The notes beneath the pieces are model-generated. The model searched no databases, was not told the DNA's origin, and saw only the letters and a program-made list of their open reading frames with translations. This document shows positions 1 to 9,460 of a stretch of DNA of 33,435 nt, piece by piece. The DNA is from Bacteroidales bacterium (lineage in GTDB: Bacteria > Bacteroidota > Bacteroidia > Bacteroidales > UBA10428). The translations under genes were made by a program, and so were the position numbers. The stretch spans positions 1 to 33,435 of the forward strand of contig JAFGTR010000021.1 of the NCBI GenBank assembly GCA_016934055.1, in the 5' to 3' direction. Every line of letters starts with the position of its first letter. Positions within the stretch are counted from its first letter, which is position 1.

Positions 1-60
1 CTGGTCTGCTGGTCAGGAAGTCTGTTAGGCTGTAAGTCTGTTAGTTTCTGATCTTTAATC
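1..60. repeat. Dispersed intergenic repeat, copy 1 (cut by window edge)
   Basis: This non-coding stretch after the stop of the OstA-like gene is nearly the same, in the same orientation, as 9563-9622. The first 33 bases (1-33 and 9563-9595) are identical and I count 57 of 60 matches overall. It begins with the last units of a GGTCTGCT-type octamer, so a longer octamer array may lie outside the window. Similarity seen directly; function unknown. Confidence 0.85.
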
Positions 61-1584
61 TTACCACCGGAAGATATCTTCCATTTTTATCGGACGGATA
101 TGGCTCTGCCATTTGAAGTCTTTCAGCTCCATATCCTGTTGAGGGATCATGTCAAGCGGGTACAGAGTGGCTGATGGTTTGTTGATAAAGGTGATTTCTT
201 CCACTTTCTCATTCTCAAGATATATGACAAGGTCTGAACTTTCAGCTTTATTAACACCGATAATATCTTCTTTGTCTTTGGCGAAATATATCGTTTGTCC
301 GTTGCCAAAGACGTTGATTCTGTAAAGATCGTTATCGCGGAAAAAACAAATCATCTTTTTTCCTTTTATCTGGTTAAAATATGTTGAGTCTTCCTGATTA
401 ATGATAAAGGCAGTATTTTGCATATGCAACTGGCTGACCTGTTTGTTTCTGATCCATATTTCTATATATTCTGCAGATAACTGGTTTTCATCTGACCAAA
501 GCACAGGTTCATAAAACATCCGCAACACAGAATCTGATGATGAATAAAACATGGAGTCACATTTGCCCTGCAGGTTGCTTTTAAAAAGTTTTACTTTGTA
601 ATACAGTCTGAATTCCTTTTTTCCCAAACTGTCGGGTTCAGACCGCAGGGTATCCGCATGTACAAAAACAGAATCATTATCGGTAATATAAATGAACAAT
701 GCGCTATCGGTTAAAAGCGCTGTTTCGGTTTTTTCGTTGACCCTGGCGTAGTGGCCTTTCAGGACCACATTCTGTTCTTTATCAATCAGCTCTATATTAG
801 AGTATGCTTCACCAAAGCCTGTTTCTCTTTCATAATAAAGGCTGTCTCCGGTTAAGGTCTGCGTCCGGTTCTCAATACTGGCATTTTTTTTCAGCAGGGA
901 TATGTTTGTTTCAGTATTATACCAACCACTTTCACAATAGATATCATTGCTGTCGCTGATAATTTGCGTCGGACCTATAAAAAAGGCAATGTTTGTCAGC
1001 GTATTGTACTTCATTGTATCGGAATATATCGTGTATTCGGGATTTTCTACTACCACACTGTCTCTGAAAAGGTATAAATCCTGGCGGGAGTAATAATATC
1101 CAAGCCGGCTTCGCAGTTCGTTTTCTCCGCTGACAATATCGGCGTGGCTGGTGTAATAGCCAATGTTTCTGTGCAGGTCATAATCAACAGCCTGACTTGT
1201 TAACCGTGTTGTGCTGCTTGACATTCTGACATTTTTCCGAATTTTGGCTAACCGGCTATTGCCGTCATAATGAAGATAATCACCATAAATGAATACAGAA
1301 TCTCCCTGGTTGATATAAACATTTTCAAAAGCTTCCAGCGAATTTTCAGCGGCATAAAAATAAGCGCTGTCGCAATACATTGTTGTATTTTTATGCCGGA
1401 ATACAACGTTGTTGATGAGCCGGTAGGCGCCGCTGGCAATATCCCTGTCATACAGGATATCATCGGCATCGTATTCAATTTTCTGAGGTTGCTGGGCAGC
1501 AGTATTTTCGTGGAAGGGATTTATCCAGGTCAGTAATACTAACAGCAAGAAATTGGTTGTTTGTGCCAGTATTTTATCCATCAT
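61..1584 (-). CDS. OstA-like protein (LptA/LptD N-terminal beta-taco type)
   Basis: Probable periplasmic or envelope protein of the OstA/LptD-N family, whose members bind lipopolysaccharide between inner and outer membrane. The body is a long run of short beta-strand repeats such as YCDSAYFY, IYGDYLHYDG and LTGDSLYYERETG, the pattern of OstA proteins in Bacteroidota. It is about 507 residues with no LptD beta-barrel, so it is an OstA-like stand-alone protein, not full LptD. Two starts are possible. The ATG at 1584 (MMDKILAQ, then a hydrophobic LLLVLL stretch and an AAQQ cleavage-like site) gives a normal signal peptide and is preferred. An ATG at 1689 overlaps the upstream stop as TGATG, which would favour translational coupling but puts 35 residues before the signal sequence. 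It is last in the folding-factor operon, consistent with envelope assembly. Family call good; precise role inferred. Confidence 0.8.
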   Translation of the reverse strand: MMDKILAQTTNFLLLVLLTWINPFHENTAAQQPQKIEYDADDILYDRDIASGAYRLINNVVFRHKNTTMYCDSAYFYAAENSLEAFENVYINQGDSVFIYGDYLHYDGNSRLAKIRKNVRMSSSTTRLTSQAVDYDLHRNIGYYTSHADIVSGENELRSRLGYYYSRQDLYLFRDSVVVENPEYTIYSDTMKYNTLTNIAFFIGPTQIISDSNDIYCESGWYNTETNISLLKKNASIENRTQTLTGDSLYYERETGFGEAYSNIELIDKEQNVVLKGHYARVNEKTETALLTDSALFIYITDNDSVFVHADTLRSEPDSLGKKEFRLYYKVKLFKSNLQGKCDSMFYSSSDSVLRMFYEPVLWSDENQLSAEYIEIWIRNKQVSQLHMQNTAFIINQEDSTYFNQIKGKKMICFFRDNDLYRINVFGNGQTIYFAKDKEDIIGVNKAESSDLVIYLENEKVEEITFINKPSATLYPLDMIPQQDMELKDFKWQSHIRPIKMEDIFRW

Positions 1585-1688
1585 AATGTATTGGTCTGAT
1601 CCCCTTATGCGTGTTTTGTATTTCTGAAAAGATTTTGTTGAAACATCTCTGATCATCAGGTTATTAGAGCATTGTATTTCAAAGGTCA

Positions 1689-3041
1689 TCAGGATTTCAG
1701 CCAGCCTTTGACAGAGAAATTACAATTCCTGTATTCCGGTTCTATCCGGATATAGGTTGTGCGTATTTTATCCTCAACCCACCTGGTTATAATTTCTTCC
1801 TGCTTTTTTTCCATGGTCATTTCCTTCAGCAGGTTATAATCCTCTGACGGATTGGCAACGTGAGGGTTGGTACGTTTTTTCAATAACATTATCTTAAAAA
1901 CAGTTTTTCTGTTATTGTCAATGGATTCGAAAGGTGATGACAAATCACCCACATTCATATTTTTTATAACTGAATAGTCCTGGGGATTCAGTTCATCCAT
2001 ATTCCAGCGGGCGCCACCCTTAGGATTAACAACCTGTCCGCCGTTGAGTTTTGTATCCTTATCTTCCGAAAAGATCAGGGCAGCTTTCTCAAACGATAAT
2101 GAATCCGATTTTATCAGAAATACTATACTGTCAAGCCTTTCTATTTCCTGTTGCCGGATTTCAGGTGTCAGCTTTGGTCTCATAAGAATATGCCGTGTGT
2201 GTACCCTGTCTTCCATCCTGTCAATACATTGAATGATATGATAACCAAAAGATGATTCAACGATTTTTGAAACAGCTCCTTTCTTCAGGCCAAAGGCAGC
2301 CTTTGCGTATTCAGGATCGACGTCCGATTTGGAAACCCATCCGATATCTCCGCCTCTGGTTGCTGATCCGGGATCTTCGGAATACAACACTGCCAATGTG
2401 GCAAAATTTTCCCCGTCAACAATGCGTTGCCGGATGTCCAGTAATTTCTCACGGACTTCGAAGACTCCTGTTTCTCCATATTTCGGATACACTGTTATCT
2501 GGCTGATTTCGACCTCCGATTCAACATATGGTATTTCATCCTGAGGCAGGGATCTGTAAAAATTCCTGACCTCCGAAGGGGTAATGGAAATACTCCCGGT
2601 AATTTCTCCCCTCATTCTGTTGGTCAGCATTTGTTCATATATTTCATGCCGGAAGTCTTCCTTGATTTCAAGGGTTGACTTTTTAAAATATTCTTCAAGC
2701 TTCTGTTCCGACCCCATCATGTTCACAAAATAACGCATGCGGGCATCCAGTTCAGCATCCACCTGTGATTCAGTAATTTCAATGCTGTCAACTTCGGCCT
2801 GGTTAAGCAACAGTTTCTGTATAAGCAATTGCTCAAAAATCTCGCAACGGGTTTCAGAAGTTGTTTTTTCGCCTTGTGCTGCGAGTTGATAAAACTGTTC
2901 CTCAATATCAGAATACAGGATTCTTTTATCTCCCACTACTGCAATAATCTGGTCAATCATTCTGACCTGGCTTTTCCCGGCAATGCAGACTGAGATCATC
3001 AGAGACAGCAGTAAAATATATTTTCCTTTCATAAAGTTCAT
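1689..3041 (-). CDS. SurA-like periplasmic chaperone / peptidyl-prolyl isomerase
   Basis: Predicted periplasmic chaperone with cis-trans prolyl isomerase domains that escorts outer-membrane proteins. Residues 5-24 form a signal peptide. A SurA N-like helical region follows (about 28-165, starting DQIIAVVGDKRILYSDIEEQ, typical of SurA). A first parvulin domain (about 175-275) contains YSEDPGSATRGGDIGW and FGYHIIQ. A second (about 283-390, starting HTRHILM) has FSEDKDTKLNGG. The 450-residue length fits SurA. The start overlaps the upstream stop by 4 bases (ATGA), so translation is probably coupled to the lipoprotein gene. Its companions suggest a shared task in outer-membrane protein and LPS transporter folding. 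The name surA is plausible, but several SurA/PpiD paralogues sit side by side here, so I leave the symbol empty. Confidence 0.88.
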   Translation of the reverse strand: MNFMKGKYILLLSLMISVCIAGKSQVRMIDQIIAVVGDKRILYSDIEEQFYQLAAQGEKTTSETRCEIFEQLLIQKLLLNQAEVDSIEITESQVDAELDARMRYFVNMMGSEQKLEEYFKKSTLEIKEDFRHEIYEQMLTNRMRGEITGSISITPSEVRNFYRSLPQDEIPYVESEVEISQITVYPKYGETGVFEVREKLLDIRQRIVDGENFATLAVLYSEDPGSATRGGDIGWVSKSDVDPEYAKAAFGLKKGAVSKIVESSFGYHIIQCIDRMEDRVHTRHILMRPKLTPEIRQQEIERLDSIVFLIKSDSLSFEKAALIFSEDKDTKLNGGQVVNPKGGARWNMDELNPQDYSVIKNMNVGDLSSPFESIDNNRKTVFKIMLLKKRTNPHVANPSEDYNLLKEMTMEKKQEEIITRWVEDKIRTTYIRIEPEYRNCNFSVKGWLKS

Positions 3042-3883
3042 TCATAAATTGTAAACTGACCCCTGTTCTGGGCATCATTATATATAGAAGCTTCAAGTTC
3101 ATTCAGCAGTTTTATCTTTCGCTTGTTAAGTATGATTTTGGCAATATCATCACTTACCAGTTCGAGGGGTGAAGGATCTCCGCTGAAAGCATATTGCAGA
3201 ATGCGGACGAAATAATGGTGTGTGGAGTCAGAAGCCTCAATGGTGCGCCGGTAACGCAGAAAGCTCTCAGGATTTCCAATCTGTATCGGAGTTTTTTCAA
3301 TAAGCCCTGTAAAGTCCACCCAGTTATTATCAAAAACGTCATAGGTTGTAGCATGCTGATAGCAATAGGCTTCCAGATTTTTAATGCTTTCAGGATCGTC
3401 TGACCTGTACCATTGTCTTAGTTTATATATTTGAGGGGCCTCGCGGGGGACTTTAATATAAATGGATTTAACGATATTTCGCGCCAGCAGAAAATTAGAA
3501 GGATTCTGGTTATAATAATCCTCAATTTCCTTATTGCTGATAACCGTATCCAGTTTCTGTTTCAAAAGGCTTTGTTCATATTTGTATATCAGCAAAGAGC
3601 TTCTGTAGTTTTCGATTTGTTCTTTTACGTCTTTTTCATCTTCGGTAAGGTTCAGCTCGGCTTTATTCAACAGCAGTTGCTGCCGGACCCACCTTTCAAT
3701 GAAATTTTTGGCTATCTGTATACTGTCTTCTGCAGAAACACCTTCAGGAAAGATTCCTTTCATGTCGCTCTTTGTGAGTGTTTTATCCAAAACCCGGGCA
3801 ACTGGTTTTTCTTCAACATGCCGTATGTTTTCAGCACATGACAGTAAAAGCATTAAAAGAACCGGAACAGCTATTTTATGCAT
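3038..3883 (-). CDS. Lipoprotein with SurA/PpiC-like fold, degenerate isomerase region
   Basis: A 281-residue predicted lipoprotein. The N-terminus MHKIAVPVLLMLLLSC ends in a lipobox with the acylated cysteine at residue 16. Residues 30-140 look like a SurA-type helical chaperone region (VARVLDKTLTKSDM, WVRQQLLLNKAEL, then IEDYYNQNPSNF). Residues 140-250 lie where a parvulin domain would follow, but the usual YSED...GGDLGW and FGYHII motifs are absent. I therefore infer a membrane-anchored chaperone without isomerase activity. It sits 11 bases after the larger parvulin gene and overlaps the SurA-like gene by 4 bases. Function is inferred from position and the N-terminal resemblance only; a hypothetical-lipoprotein label would be the cautious alternative. 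Confidence 0.75.
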   Translation of the reverse strand: MHKIAVPVLLMLLLSCAENIRHVEEKPVARVLDKTLTKSDMKGIFPEGVSAEDSIQIAKNFIERWVRQQLLLNKAELNLTEDEKDVKEQIENYRSSLLIYKYEQSLLKQKLDTVISNKEIEDYYNQNPSNFLLARNIVKSIYIKVPREAPQIYKLRQWYRSDDPESIKNLEAYCYQHATTYDVFDNNWVDFTGLIEKTPIQIGNPESFLRYRRTIEASDSTHHYFVRILQYAFSGDPSPLELVSDDIAKIILNKRKIKLLNELEASIYNDAQNRGQFTIYE

Positions 3884-3894
3884 CAGAATGAATG

Positions 3895-5844
3895 CTATTT
3901 TATGGTTTTAAATACTTCTTCATTAATGCTCACCGGGTATTTTCCCCGCAATTCCTGTATCCATTGTTTTTCCAGTTCATTTTGATAATCGGCTGTCACC
4001 AGTCCGCGTGATTCGTTCAGCTTTTTTAACTGAGGTTTAAGGATCTTGTTGATATACAACACGCCGTTTTTGCCTTTTTCGGTATAGGTTTTTATTGTGC
4101 CTTTCTCCCATTCCATAGAATCCAGATTTTTGTCTGAACCTTTTTCCAGCTTTTGATCCTCTACTTCCACACATGCCAGGGTGTCCTGTCCGCAGACCAG
4201 TGCATTGAAGTCCCGGGCTGACCATCCCTTTGCTGCCCTCTGGGGCGCATATAGAACGATATTTGGTACAAGGCTTGAATCGCTGGTGAGGTACCTGGAA
4301 ATATCAGCCCTCGTCTGCCATTTATACTGCTTTTTATGCTTCTTGTAGAATTTTTCCAGCCCTGCAGTATCTTTTACAGCTTTACTCCAGACTTTGTCAT
4401 CGGTTATATTGAATAATAATATGCCGTCGTGGTATTCTTCCATAAGATAACCGAATTCCGGATATTTCTTGTCAAGTTTTCCTGTTTCATAATCCAATAT
4501 CTTTTCATTGACGAAGTCATTATATCTTCGCCGGCAGATGGTTTCAACGGGTTCTCTTTTGCTGTATCTTTTGATTTGTATAATATAATTTCCGAAATCC
4601 AGCTGTGAATAATCTTTGTCTCCTATGGAGAAAACGGGGTCAATCATTGGTCCTGCCGTGGCAGGATCCCAATTGCCATCATACAGGGAGGAGTCAACCA
4701 TGCCGATGAGTTCATCCAGATTTTCAGGATATTCTGTGAAACCGTATTCATCTTTCAGCTTTTGAATATACATCAGGTCAGTGCTTTTTTGCCTGTCATC
4801 ATTTGCCATTTTCCCTTCAAGGTATGATTTTAATTCTTCAAAGCTTTTAAGAGGTTGTTTATCCCGTAACATGAAAATATGATAACCGAATTGAGATTTC
4901 ATAGGCTCAGTGAACTGACCGCTGTCTGTCAGGGCAAAGACTATTTCTTCGATATCGACCGGAAGCTCTCCGGAGCTTATCCAGCGTAATTTTCCGCCAT
5001 AGCGGGCAGAGGCCTGGTCATTTGAATATTTGGTGGCCAATGCGGCAAAATCTTCTCCCTGTTTGAGGAGTTCATAACATTTATTGATTGTTTCAACGGC
5101 TTCCTGACGAGTGGCTGAATCTGCATCGGGTTGTACGCGTAACATAATGTGAGACAGTAATATATCTCCGGGAGACTTGCGGAAACCGTTGTTGCGTATA
5201 AGGTGGTATCCATATCTTGTTCTGACAGGCATTGATATTTGTCCTACCGGTGTATTGTAGGCTGCATTTTCAAAGGGGTAAACCATTCTGAATGCTGCAA
5301 ACCAGCCCAGCTCACCTTTATTTCTTACGGCTGAATTATCTTCTGAATAGGCAACAGCAATATCTTCAAAAGCTTTGCCGGCCAGGATGCTGTCCCGTAA
5401 GGCCATGGCCTTATTATAGGCTTTAGCCGTATCAGCCGGAGATGCATTCGGATTGAGCCTGATAAGAATATGGCTGGCATTTACTTCATTTACTGTCCTG
5501 TCATAGGCTTCATCCAACATCTGCTGAATCTTTTCCTTATCCTGCAGATATGGCTTGGCCAGCTGATCTCTGTATCCTTTCAGCTCTTTTACAAAGGCAC
5601 TCATGGTATCATATCCCTGTGCTTTAGCTTCCAGTACTTTAAGCTTAAAATTAATGAACAGATCAAGGTATTCCTTAGGTGATTTGTTCTCATATACAAG
5701 CGAAGAATTGTTTTTGTGATAAATTCGCTCAAACTCAGCTTTGGTGACTTTTTCATTGCCAATGGTCATAAGTATCTCATCCTGACCATAAAGCAGAGTT
5801 TGCATAAAACAAAAAGCTGTGAAAAAAAAGACAATTTTTCTCAT
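3895..5844 (-). CDS. Periplasmic peptidyl-prolyl isomerase with two parvulin domains
   Basis: A 649-residue secreted folding factor. A signal peptide (MRKIVFFFTAFCFMQTLLYG) is followed by a SurA/PpiD-like N-terminal region opening with ILMTIGNEKVTKAEFERIY. Two parvulin repeats follow. The first (about 118-225) has ASHILIRL, YSEDNSAVRNKGELGWF and YGYHLIRN. The second (about 228-330) has LSHIMLRV, YSNDQASARYGGKLRWI and FGYHIFMLRD. The C-terminal 300 residues are less clear and may hold a third, degenerate copy near TRADISRYLTSD. No trans-membrane helix follows the signal, so this is not a true PpiD. It lies 29 bases after guaB and 11 bases before the lipoprotein gene in one orientation, so it is probably cotranscribed. 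It likely helps fold outer-membrane and secreted proteins. Confidence 0.88.
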   Translation of the reverse strand: MRKIVFFFTAFCFMQTLLYGQDEILMTIGNEKVTKAEFERIYHKNNSSLVYENKSPKEYLDLFINFKLKVLEAKAQGYDTMSAFVKELKGYRDQLAKPYLQDKEKIQQMLDEAYDRTVNEVNASHILIRLNPNASPADTAKAYNKAMALRDSILAGKAFEDIAVAYSEDNSAVRNKGELGWFAAFRMVYPFENAAYNTPVGQISMPVRTRYGYHLIRNNGFRKSPGDILLSHIMLRVQPDADSATRQEAVETINKCYELLKQGEDFAALATKYSNDQASARYGGKLRWISSGELPVDIEEIVFALTDSGQFTEPMKSQFGYHIFMLRDKQPLKSFEELKSYLEGKMANDDRQKSTDLMYIQKLKDEYGFTEYPENLDELIGMVDSSLYDGNWDPATAGPMIDPVFSIGDKDYSQLDFGNYIIQIKRYSKREPVETICRRRYNDFVNEKILDYETGKLDKKYPEFGYLMEEYHDGILLFNITDDKVWSKAVKDTAGLEKFYKKHKKQYKWQTRADISRYLTSDSSLVPNIVLYAPQRAAKGWSARDFNALVCGQDTLACVEVEDQKLEKGSDKNLDSMEWEKGTIKTYTEKGKNGVLYINKILKPQLKKLNESRGLVTADYQNELEKQWIQELRGKYPVSINEEVFKTIK

Positions 5845-5873
5845 ATTAGTTTAGGTTTATTTATAATGTTTAA

Positions 5874-7343
5874 TTATCGGCTATAGTTGGGTGCCTCACG
5901 GGTAATGGTGACATCATGCGGATGGCCTTCAATAATACCCGAATTGGTAATTCTTACAAATTTTGCCTGCATCAGTTCCTTAATATTTTTTGCACCGCAA
6001 TATCCCATTCCTGCTCTCAGACCGCCAACCATCTGAAAGAATACTTCTGCCAGCGTGCCTTTATAAGGAACCTGGGCAACAATACCTTCCGGCACCAGTT
6101 TTTTAATATCATCTTCAGGATCCTGAAAATATCTGTCTCCCGATCCTCTCTGCATGGCTTCAATTGAGCCCATCCCCCGATATGATTTATATTTTCTTCC
6201 GTTGTAAATGATCGTTTCTCCGGGTGATTCTTCAACACCGGCAAAGAGAGAACCTGCCATGACAGAACTTGCTCCTGCCGCAATGGCTTTAACCATATCA
6301 CCCGAATACCGAAGGCCTCCGTCAGCGATTATGGGAATGCCTGTATCTTTTAACGCAGATGCAACATCAAATATTGCCGTCAGTTGGGGGACTCCCACGC
6401 CGGCAATGACACGTGTTGTGCATATTGACCCTGGTCCTATTCCTATTTTGACACCGTCAACACCGGCTTTGACAAGGTCGAGGGCAGCTTCGGCCGTGGC
6501 AATGTTACCGACGATAAAGTCCATTTCAGGGAAATGTTTTTTTGCGCGTTTTAACATTTCCATGACACCTTTTGTATGCCCATGGGCAGTGTCAATCACG
6601 ATAGCGTCAGCATCGGATTTGACCAGAGCTTCGATTCGTTCAAGTGTGTCTTTGGCTATGCCTACTGCGGCTGCAACACGCAAACGACCCATAGTATCCT
6701 TGCAGGAATTAGGTCTGTCCTTAGCCTTGGTGATATCTTTGTAGGTTATTAGTCCGATAAGACGATTGGTATCATCAACAACAGGAAGCTTTTCAATTTT
6801 ATGATGCTGTAATATATCGGCAGCCTTTTCAAGGTCGGTCTCCTGTGTTGTGGTGATGATGTTATGACTGGTCATCACTTCGTTTATGGGCTTGTCTAAT
6901 TTCTGTTCGAAGCGGAGATCGCGGTTTGTTACAATGCCTATCAGTTTATGTTGTCCGTCAACAACAGGGATGCCCCCTATCTTGTATTCTTTCATCAGGC
7001 TCAGGGCGTCTCCCACGTTGGCTGTAGAATGAATGGTGATGGGGTCGTATATCATGCCGTTTTCAGCACGTTTGACGATTTTTACCTGTTTGGCCTGTTC
7101 TTCGATGCTCATATTTTTATGGATCACGCCAATTCCACCCTCGCGTGCCATGGCAATGGCCAGCTGAGCTTCAGTAACTGTATCCATGGCGGCAGAAACA
7201 ATAGGAGCGTTAAGCTTTATGGAACGTGTAAGTTGTGAAGAAATGTCCACTTCCTTGGGCAATATTTCGGAATATGCCGGCACGAGAAGCACATCATCAA
7301 ATGTAAGGGCTTCCTTAATGATTTTTTCCGGGAGAGCAGCCAT
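5874..7343 (-). CDS. guaB: Inosine-5'-monophosphate dehydrogenase
   Basis: Oxidises IMP to XMP with NAD, the committed step of guanine nucleotide synthesis, in the cytoplasm. The 489-residue protein has full family length. The N-terminus LTFDDVLLVPAYSEILP is classical. Two CBS modules (about 98-150 and 157-208: GGIPVVDG, LIGIVTNRDLR, KLPVVDD, LIGLITYKDI) sit inside the barrel. The catalytic loop GIGPGSICTTR puts the nucleophilic cysteine near residue 308. The flap YRGMGSIEAMQRGS and the GLRAGMGYCGA segment are also present. It is first of five same-strand genes and is followed at 29 bases by a folding-factor gene, so it may head a mixed operon. A one-mismatch TAnnTTTG box lies about 28 bases upstream. 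Confidence 0.98.
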   Translation of the reverse strand: MAALPEKIIKEALTFDDVLLVPAYSEILPKEVDISSQLTRSIKLNAPIVSAAMDTVTEAQLAIAMAREGGIGVIHKNMSIEEQAKQVKIVKRAENGMIYDPITIHSTANVGDALSLMKEYKIGGIPVVDGQHKLIGIVTNRDLRFEQKLDKPINEVMTSHNIITTTQETDLEKAADILQHHKIEKLPVVDDTNRLIGLITYKDITKAKDRPNSCKDTMGRLRVAAAVGIAKDTLERIEALVKSDADAIVIDTAHGHTKGVMEMLKRAKKHFPEMDFIVGNIATAEAALDLVKAGVDGVKIGIGPGSICTTRVIAGVGVPQLTAIFDVASALKDTGIPIIADGGLRYSGDMVKAIAAGASSVMAGSLFAGVEESPGETIIYNGRKYKSYRGMGSIEAMQRGSGDRYFQDPEDDIKKLVPEGIVAQVPYKGTLAEVFFQMVGGLRAGMGYCGAKNIKELMQAKFVRITNSGIIEGHPHDVTITREAPNYSR

Positions 7344-7370
7344 AAATATGAGACTTAAAATTAAATGGTG

Positions 7371-7378
7371 CGAAATTA
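7371..7378 (-). promoter_or_regulatory. Possible -7 box of guaB
   Basis: Read on the minus strand this is TAATTTCG, one mismatch from the Bacteroidota -7 consensus TAnnTTTG. It lies 28 bases before the guaB ATG in an AT-rich gap that also separates guaB from the divergent recQ. No convincing -33 element was found. Weak call. Confidence 0.3.
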
Positions 7379-7508
7379 CAAAAATTTGAAGTAATATTGG
7401 TTTTAATAAGAAAATTATCCTCCAAATATGCTGACAGGCAAAAACAGGTCTTGAAGAGCTGTTATGTGGCTCTGCGACTGAGTTATAGCATCAGTTATGA
7501 TATGAGCA

Positions 7509-9419
7509 ATGAAAGATTACAGGCAGATAGTGAAAGAAAAATGGGGTTACATTTCCTTCCGTCCGATGCAGGAAGAAATCATCAAATCGGTATTGGAAGG
7601 GAAAGACACCCTGGGGCTTATGCCAACCGGAGGGGGTAAATCGCTCACATTTCAGGTCCCGGCTCTTGCCATGGATGGCCTGTGCCTGGTTATCACACCA
7701 CTGATTGCGCTTATGAAAGATCAGGTTGAAAACCTGAAAAAGAAGCAGATTAAAGCGCTGGCTGTTCATTCGGGATTGACCCGGGAGGAAATTGATATTG
7801 CGCTGAACAATTGTATTTTTGGGGATTTTAAATTTCTGTACCTGTCTCCTGAAAGACTGGCCTCTGAAATATTCAGGGTACGGGTGCAGGAAATGAAGGT
7901 GAACCTTATCACTGTTGACGAAGCACATTGTATTTCACATTGGGGTTATGATTTCAGGCCATCGTACCTTAAAATCGCCGAACTCAGAAAACTGTTGCCT
8001 GATGTGCCGGTGCTGGCCCTGACAGCCACCGCAACAACAATGGTTATTGATGATATTCAGGATAAGTTGCTTTTCAGGGAGAAGCGTGTGATAAGAAGCA
8101 GTTTTGTGAGGGAGAACCTTATCTATGCCGTAAAAAAAAGTGAAAACAGGGAAAAAGACGTGTTGGATCTTTCCAAAAAGATGAATGGCAGTGGAATTGT
8201 TTATGTCCGGAGTCGTAAAAAATGCGTTGACGTGTCAAAAGCCCTGTCGGAACATGGTGTCTCATCAAGCTTTTATCATGCAGGGCTGCCCTATGAGCAG
8301 AGATCAGACCGGCAAATGGGATGGACAATAGGTAAGATAAGAATAATGGTGGCCACCAATGCTTTTGGCATGGGTATCGACAAACCCGATGTACGTTTTG
8401 TCATTCATGCAGATTTGCCCGATTCTCCTGAGTCTTATTTTCAGGAAGCGGGTCGTGCCGGCAGGGACGGCAACCGCGCATTTGCTATTTTGTTGTCTTC
8501 GCCGGATGACCATCATATTGCCGAACAACGGTACCGGGCTAACTTTCCTGACCTTGAAACCATTAAAAATGTGTATTCAGCCCTGGGCAATTTTTTAAAC
8601 ATACCCGTCGGAGGAGGTAAAGGCATGGCTTATGACTTTTCTGTTTCCGATTTTGTTTCTGCATTTAAAATTGAGCTGCATACAGCTTTCAGCAGTCTTA
8701 AGATTCTTGAGAGAGAAGGCTATATTGAAATCACGGAAGAGATAAACAGCCCTTCACGCCTGAAATTTGTCCTTGGACGTGATGACCTGTATAAATTTCA
8801 AATTGCCAATGCTTTTTTTGATGCCTTCATCAAATTGATACTCCGTTCTTATTCCGGTGTTTTTAGTGAATACACAGTGATTGATGAGACATCACTGGCC
8901 AGAAAGGCTTCCGTTGATCGGGATGTCGTTGTGACATACCTGAACAGACTGAGTACGATGGGTATCATTAAATACATCAAACAGAAAAGGACACCCATGG
9001 TCATATATCTGGAGGAAAGGCTTGATGAAAAATCACTGCACATTTCTAAAGAAAACTACAGGATCAGAAAGGAGCGATACTGGGAAAGAGCAAAGGCTAT
9101 GTTGAATTATGCCTCAACAAATGACACGTGCAGAAGCCAGTTGTTGTTAAAGTATTTCGGTGAGACACATATTCCCCCGTGTAATTATTGTGATGTCTGC
9201 AGAAATAAAAAGGAAAGGGATTTACAACAGCAGGAATTCGATATGATCAGTGACGAAGTAAAAGGTGTTGTTGCCCTTGAACCGTTAAGACCGGAAGACT
9301 TGCTGAGCCGGCTTGTCTTTAACCGCGAAAAGGTGTTACAGGTAGTTCAATGGATGCTGGATAATGATTATCTTGCATATACAGAAGATCAAAAGCTTAC
9401 ACTTAAGAGTAAACGGTGA
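7509..9419 (+). CDS. recQ: RecQ-family ATP-dependent DNA helicase
   Basis: A 3'-5' superfamily 2 DNA helicase for recombination and repair of stalled forks. In order: the Q-motif region FRPMQEEII (17-25), Walker A MPTGGGKS (38-45), the DEAH box VDEAHCISHWGYDFRP (DEAH at 137-140), motif III ALTATAT, the helicase C half with IVYVRSRKKC and MGIDKPDVRFVIHADLP, and motif VI YFQEAGRAGRDG. The RQC region then shows the zinc cysteines C-RSQLLLKYFGE and PPCNYCDVC near residues 540-565, followed by a winged-helix tail. At 636 residues it has no obvious HRDC domain. It is divergent from guaB. The ATG gives an N-terminus that starts directly at the helicase core, as in short RecQ proteins. Many Bacteroidota carry more than one RecQ, so the symbol is a family name. 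Confidence 0.93.
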   Translation: MKDYRQIVKEKWGYISFRPMQEEIIKSVLEGKDTLGLMPTGGGKSLTFQVPALAMDGLCLVITPLIALMKDQVENLKKKQIKALAVHSGLTREEIDIALNNCIFGDFKFLYLSPERLASEIFRVRVQEMKVNLITVDEAHCISHWGYDFRPSYLKIAELRKLLPDVPVLALTATATTMVIDDIQDKLLFREKRVIRSSFVRENLIYAVKKSENREKDVLDLSKKMNGSGIVYVRSRKKCVDVSKALSEHGVSSSFYHAGLPYEQRSDRQMGWTIGKIRIMVATNAFGMGIDKPDVRFVIHADLPDSPESYFQEAGRAGRDGNRAFAILLSSPDDHHIAEQRYRANFPDLETIKNVYSALGNFLNIPVGGGKGMAYDFSVSDFVSAFKIELHTAFSSLKILEREGYIEITEEINSPSRLKFVLGRDDLYKFQIANAFFDAFIKLILRSYSGVFSEYTVIDETSLARKASVDRDVVVTYLNRLSTMGIIKYIKQKRTPMVIYLEERLDEKSLHISKENYRIRKERYWERAKAMLNYASTNDTCRSQLLLKYFGETHIPPCNYCDVCRNKKERDLQQQEFDMISDEVKGVVALEPLRPEDLLSRLVFNREKVLQVVQWMLDNDYLAYTEDQKLTLKSKR

Positions 9420-9460
9420 ACGGTAAACAGTTGTCAGGTTGTGAGTTGTGAGGGTCATGC

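Noticed and set aside
6208..6744. 178-codon open frame on the plus strand
   Set aside because: Antisense shadow of guaB; low-complexity Ala/Ser/Pro composition and no domain.
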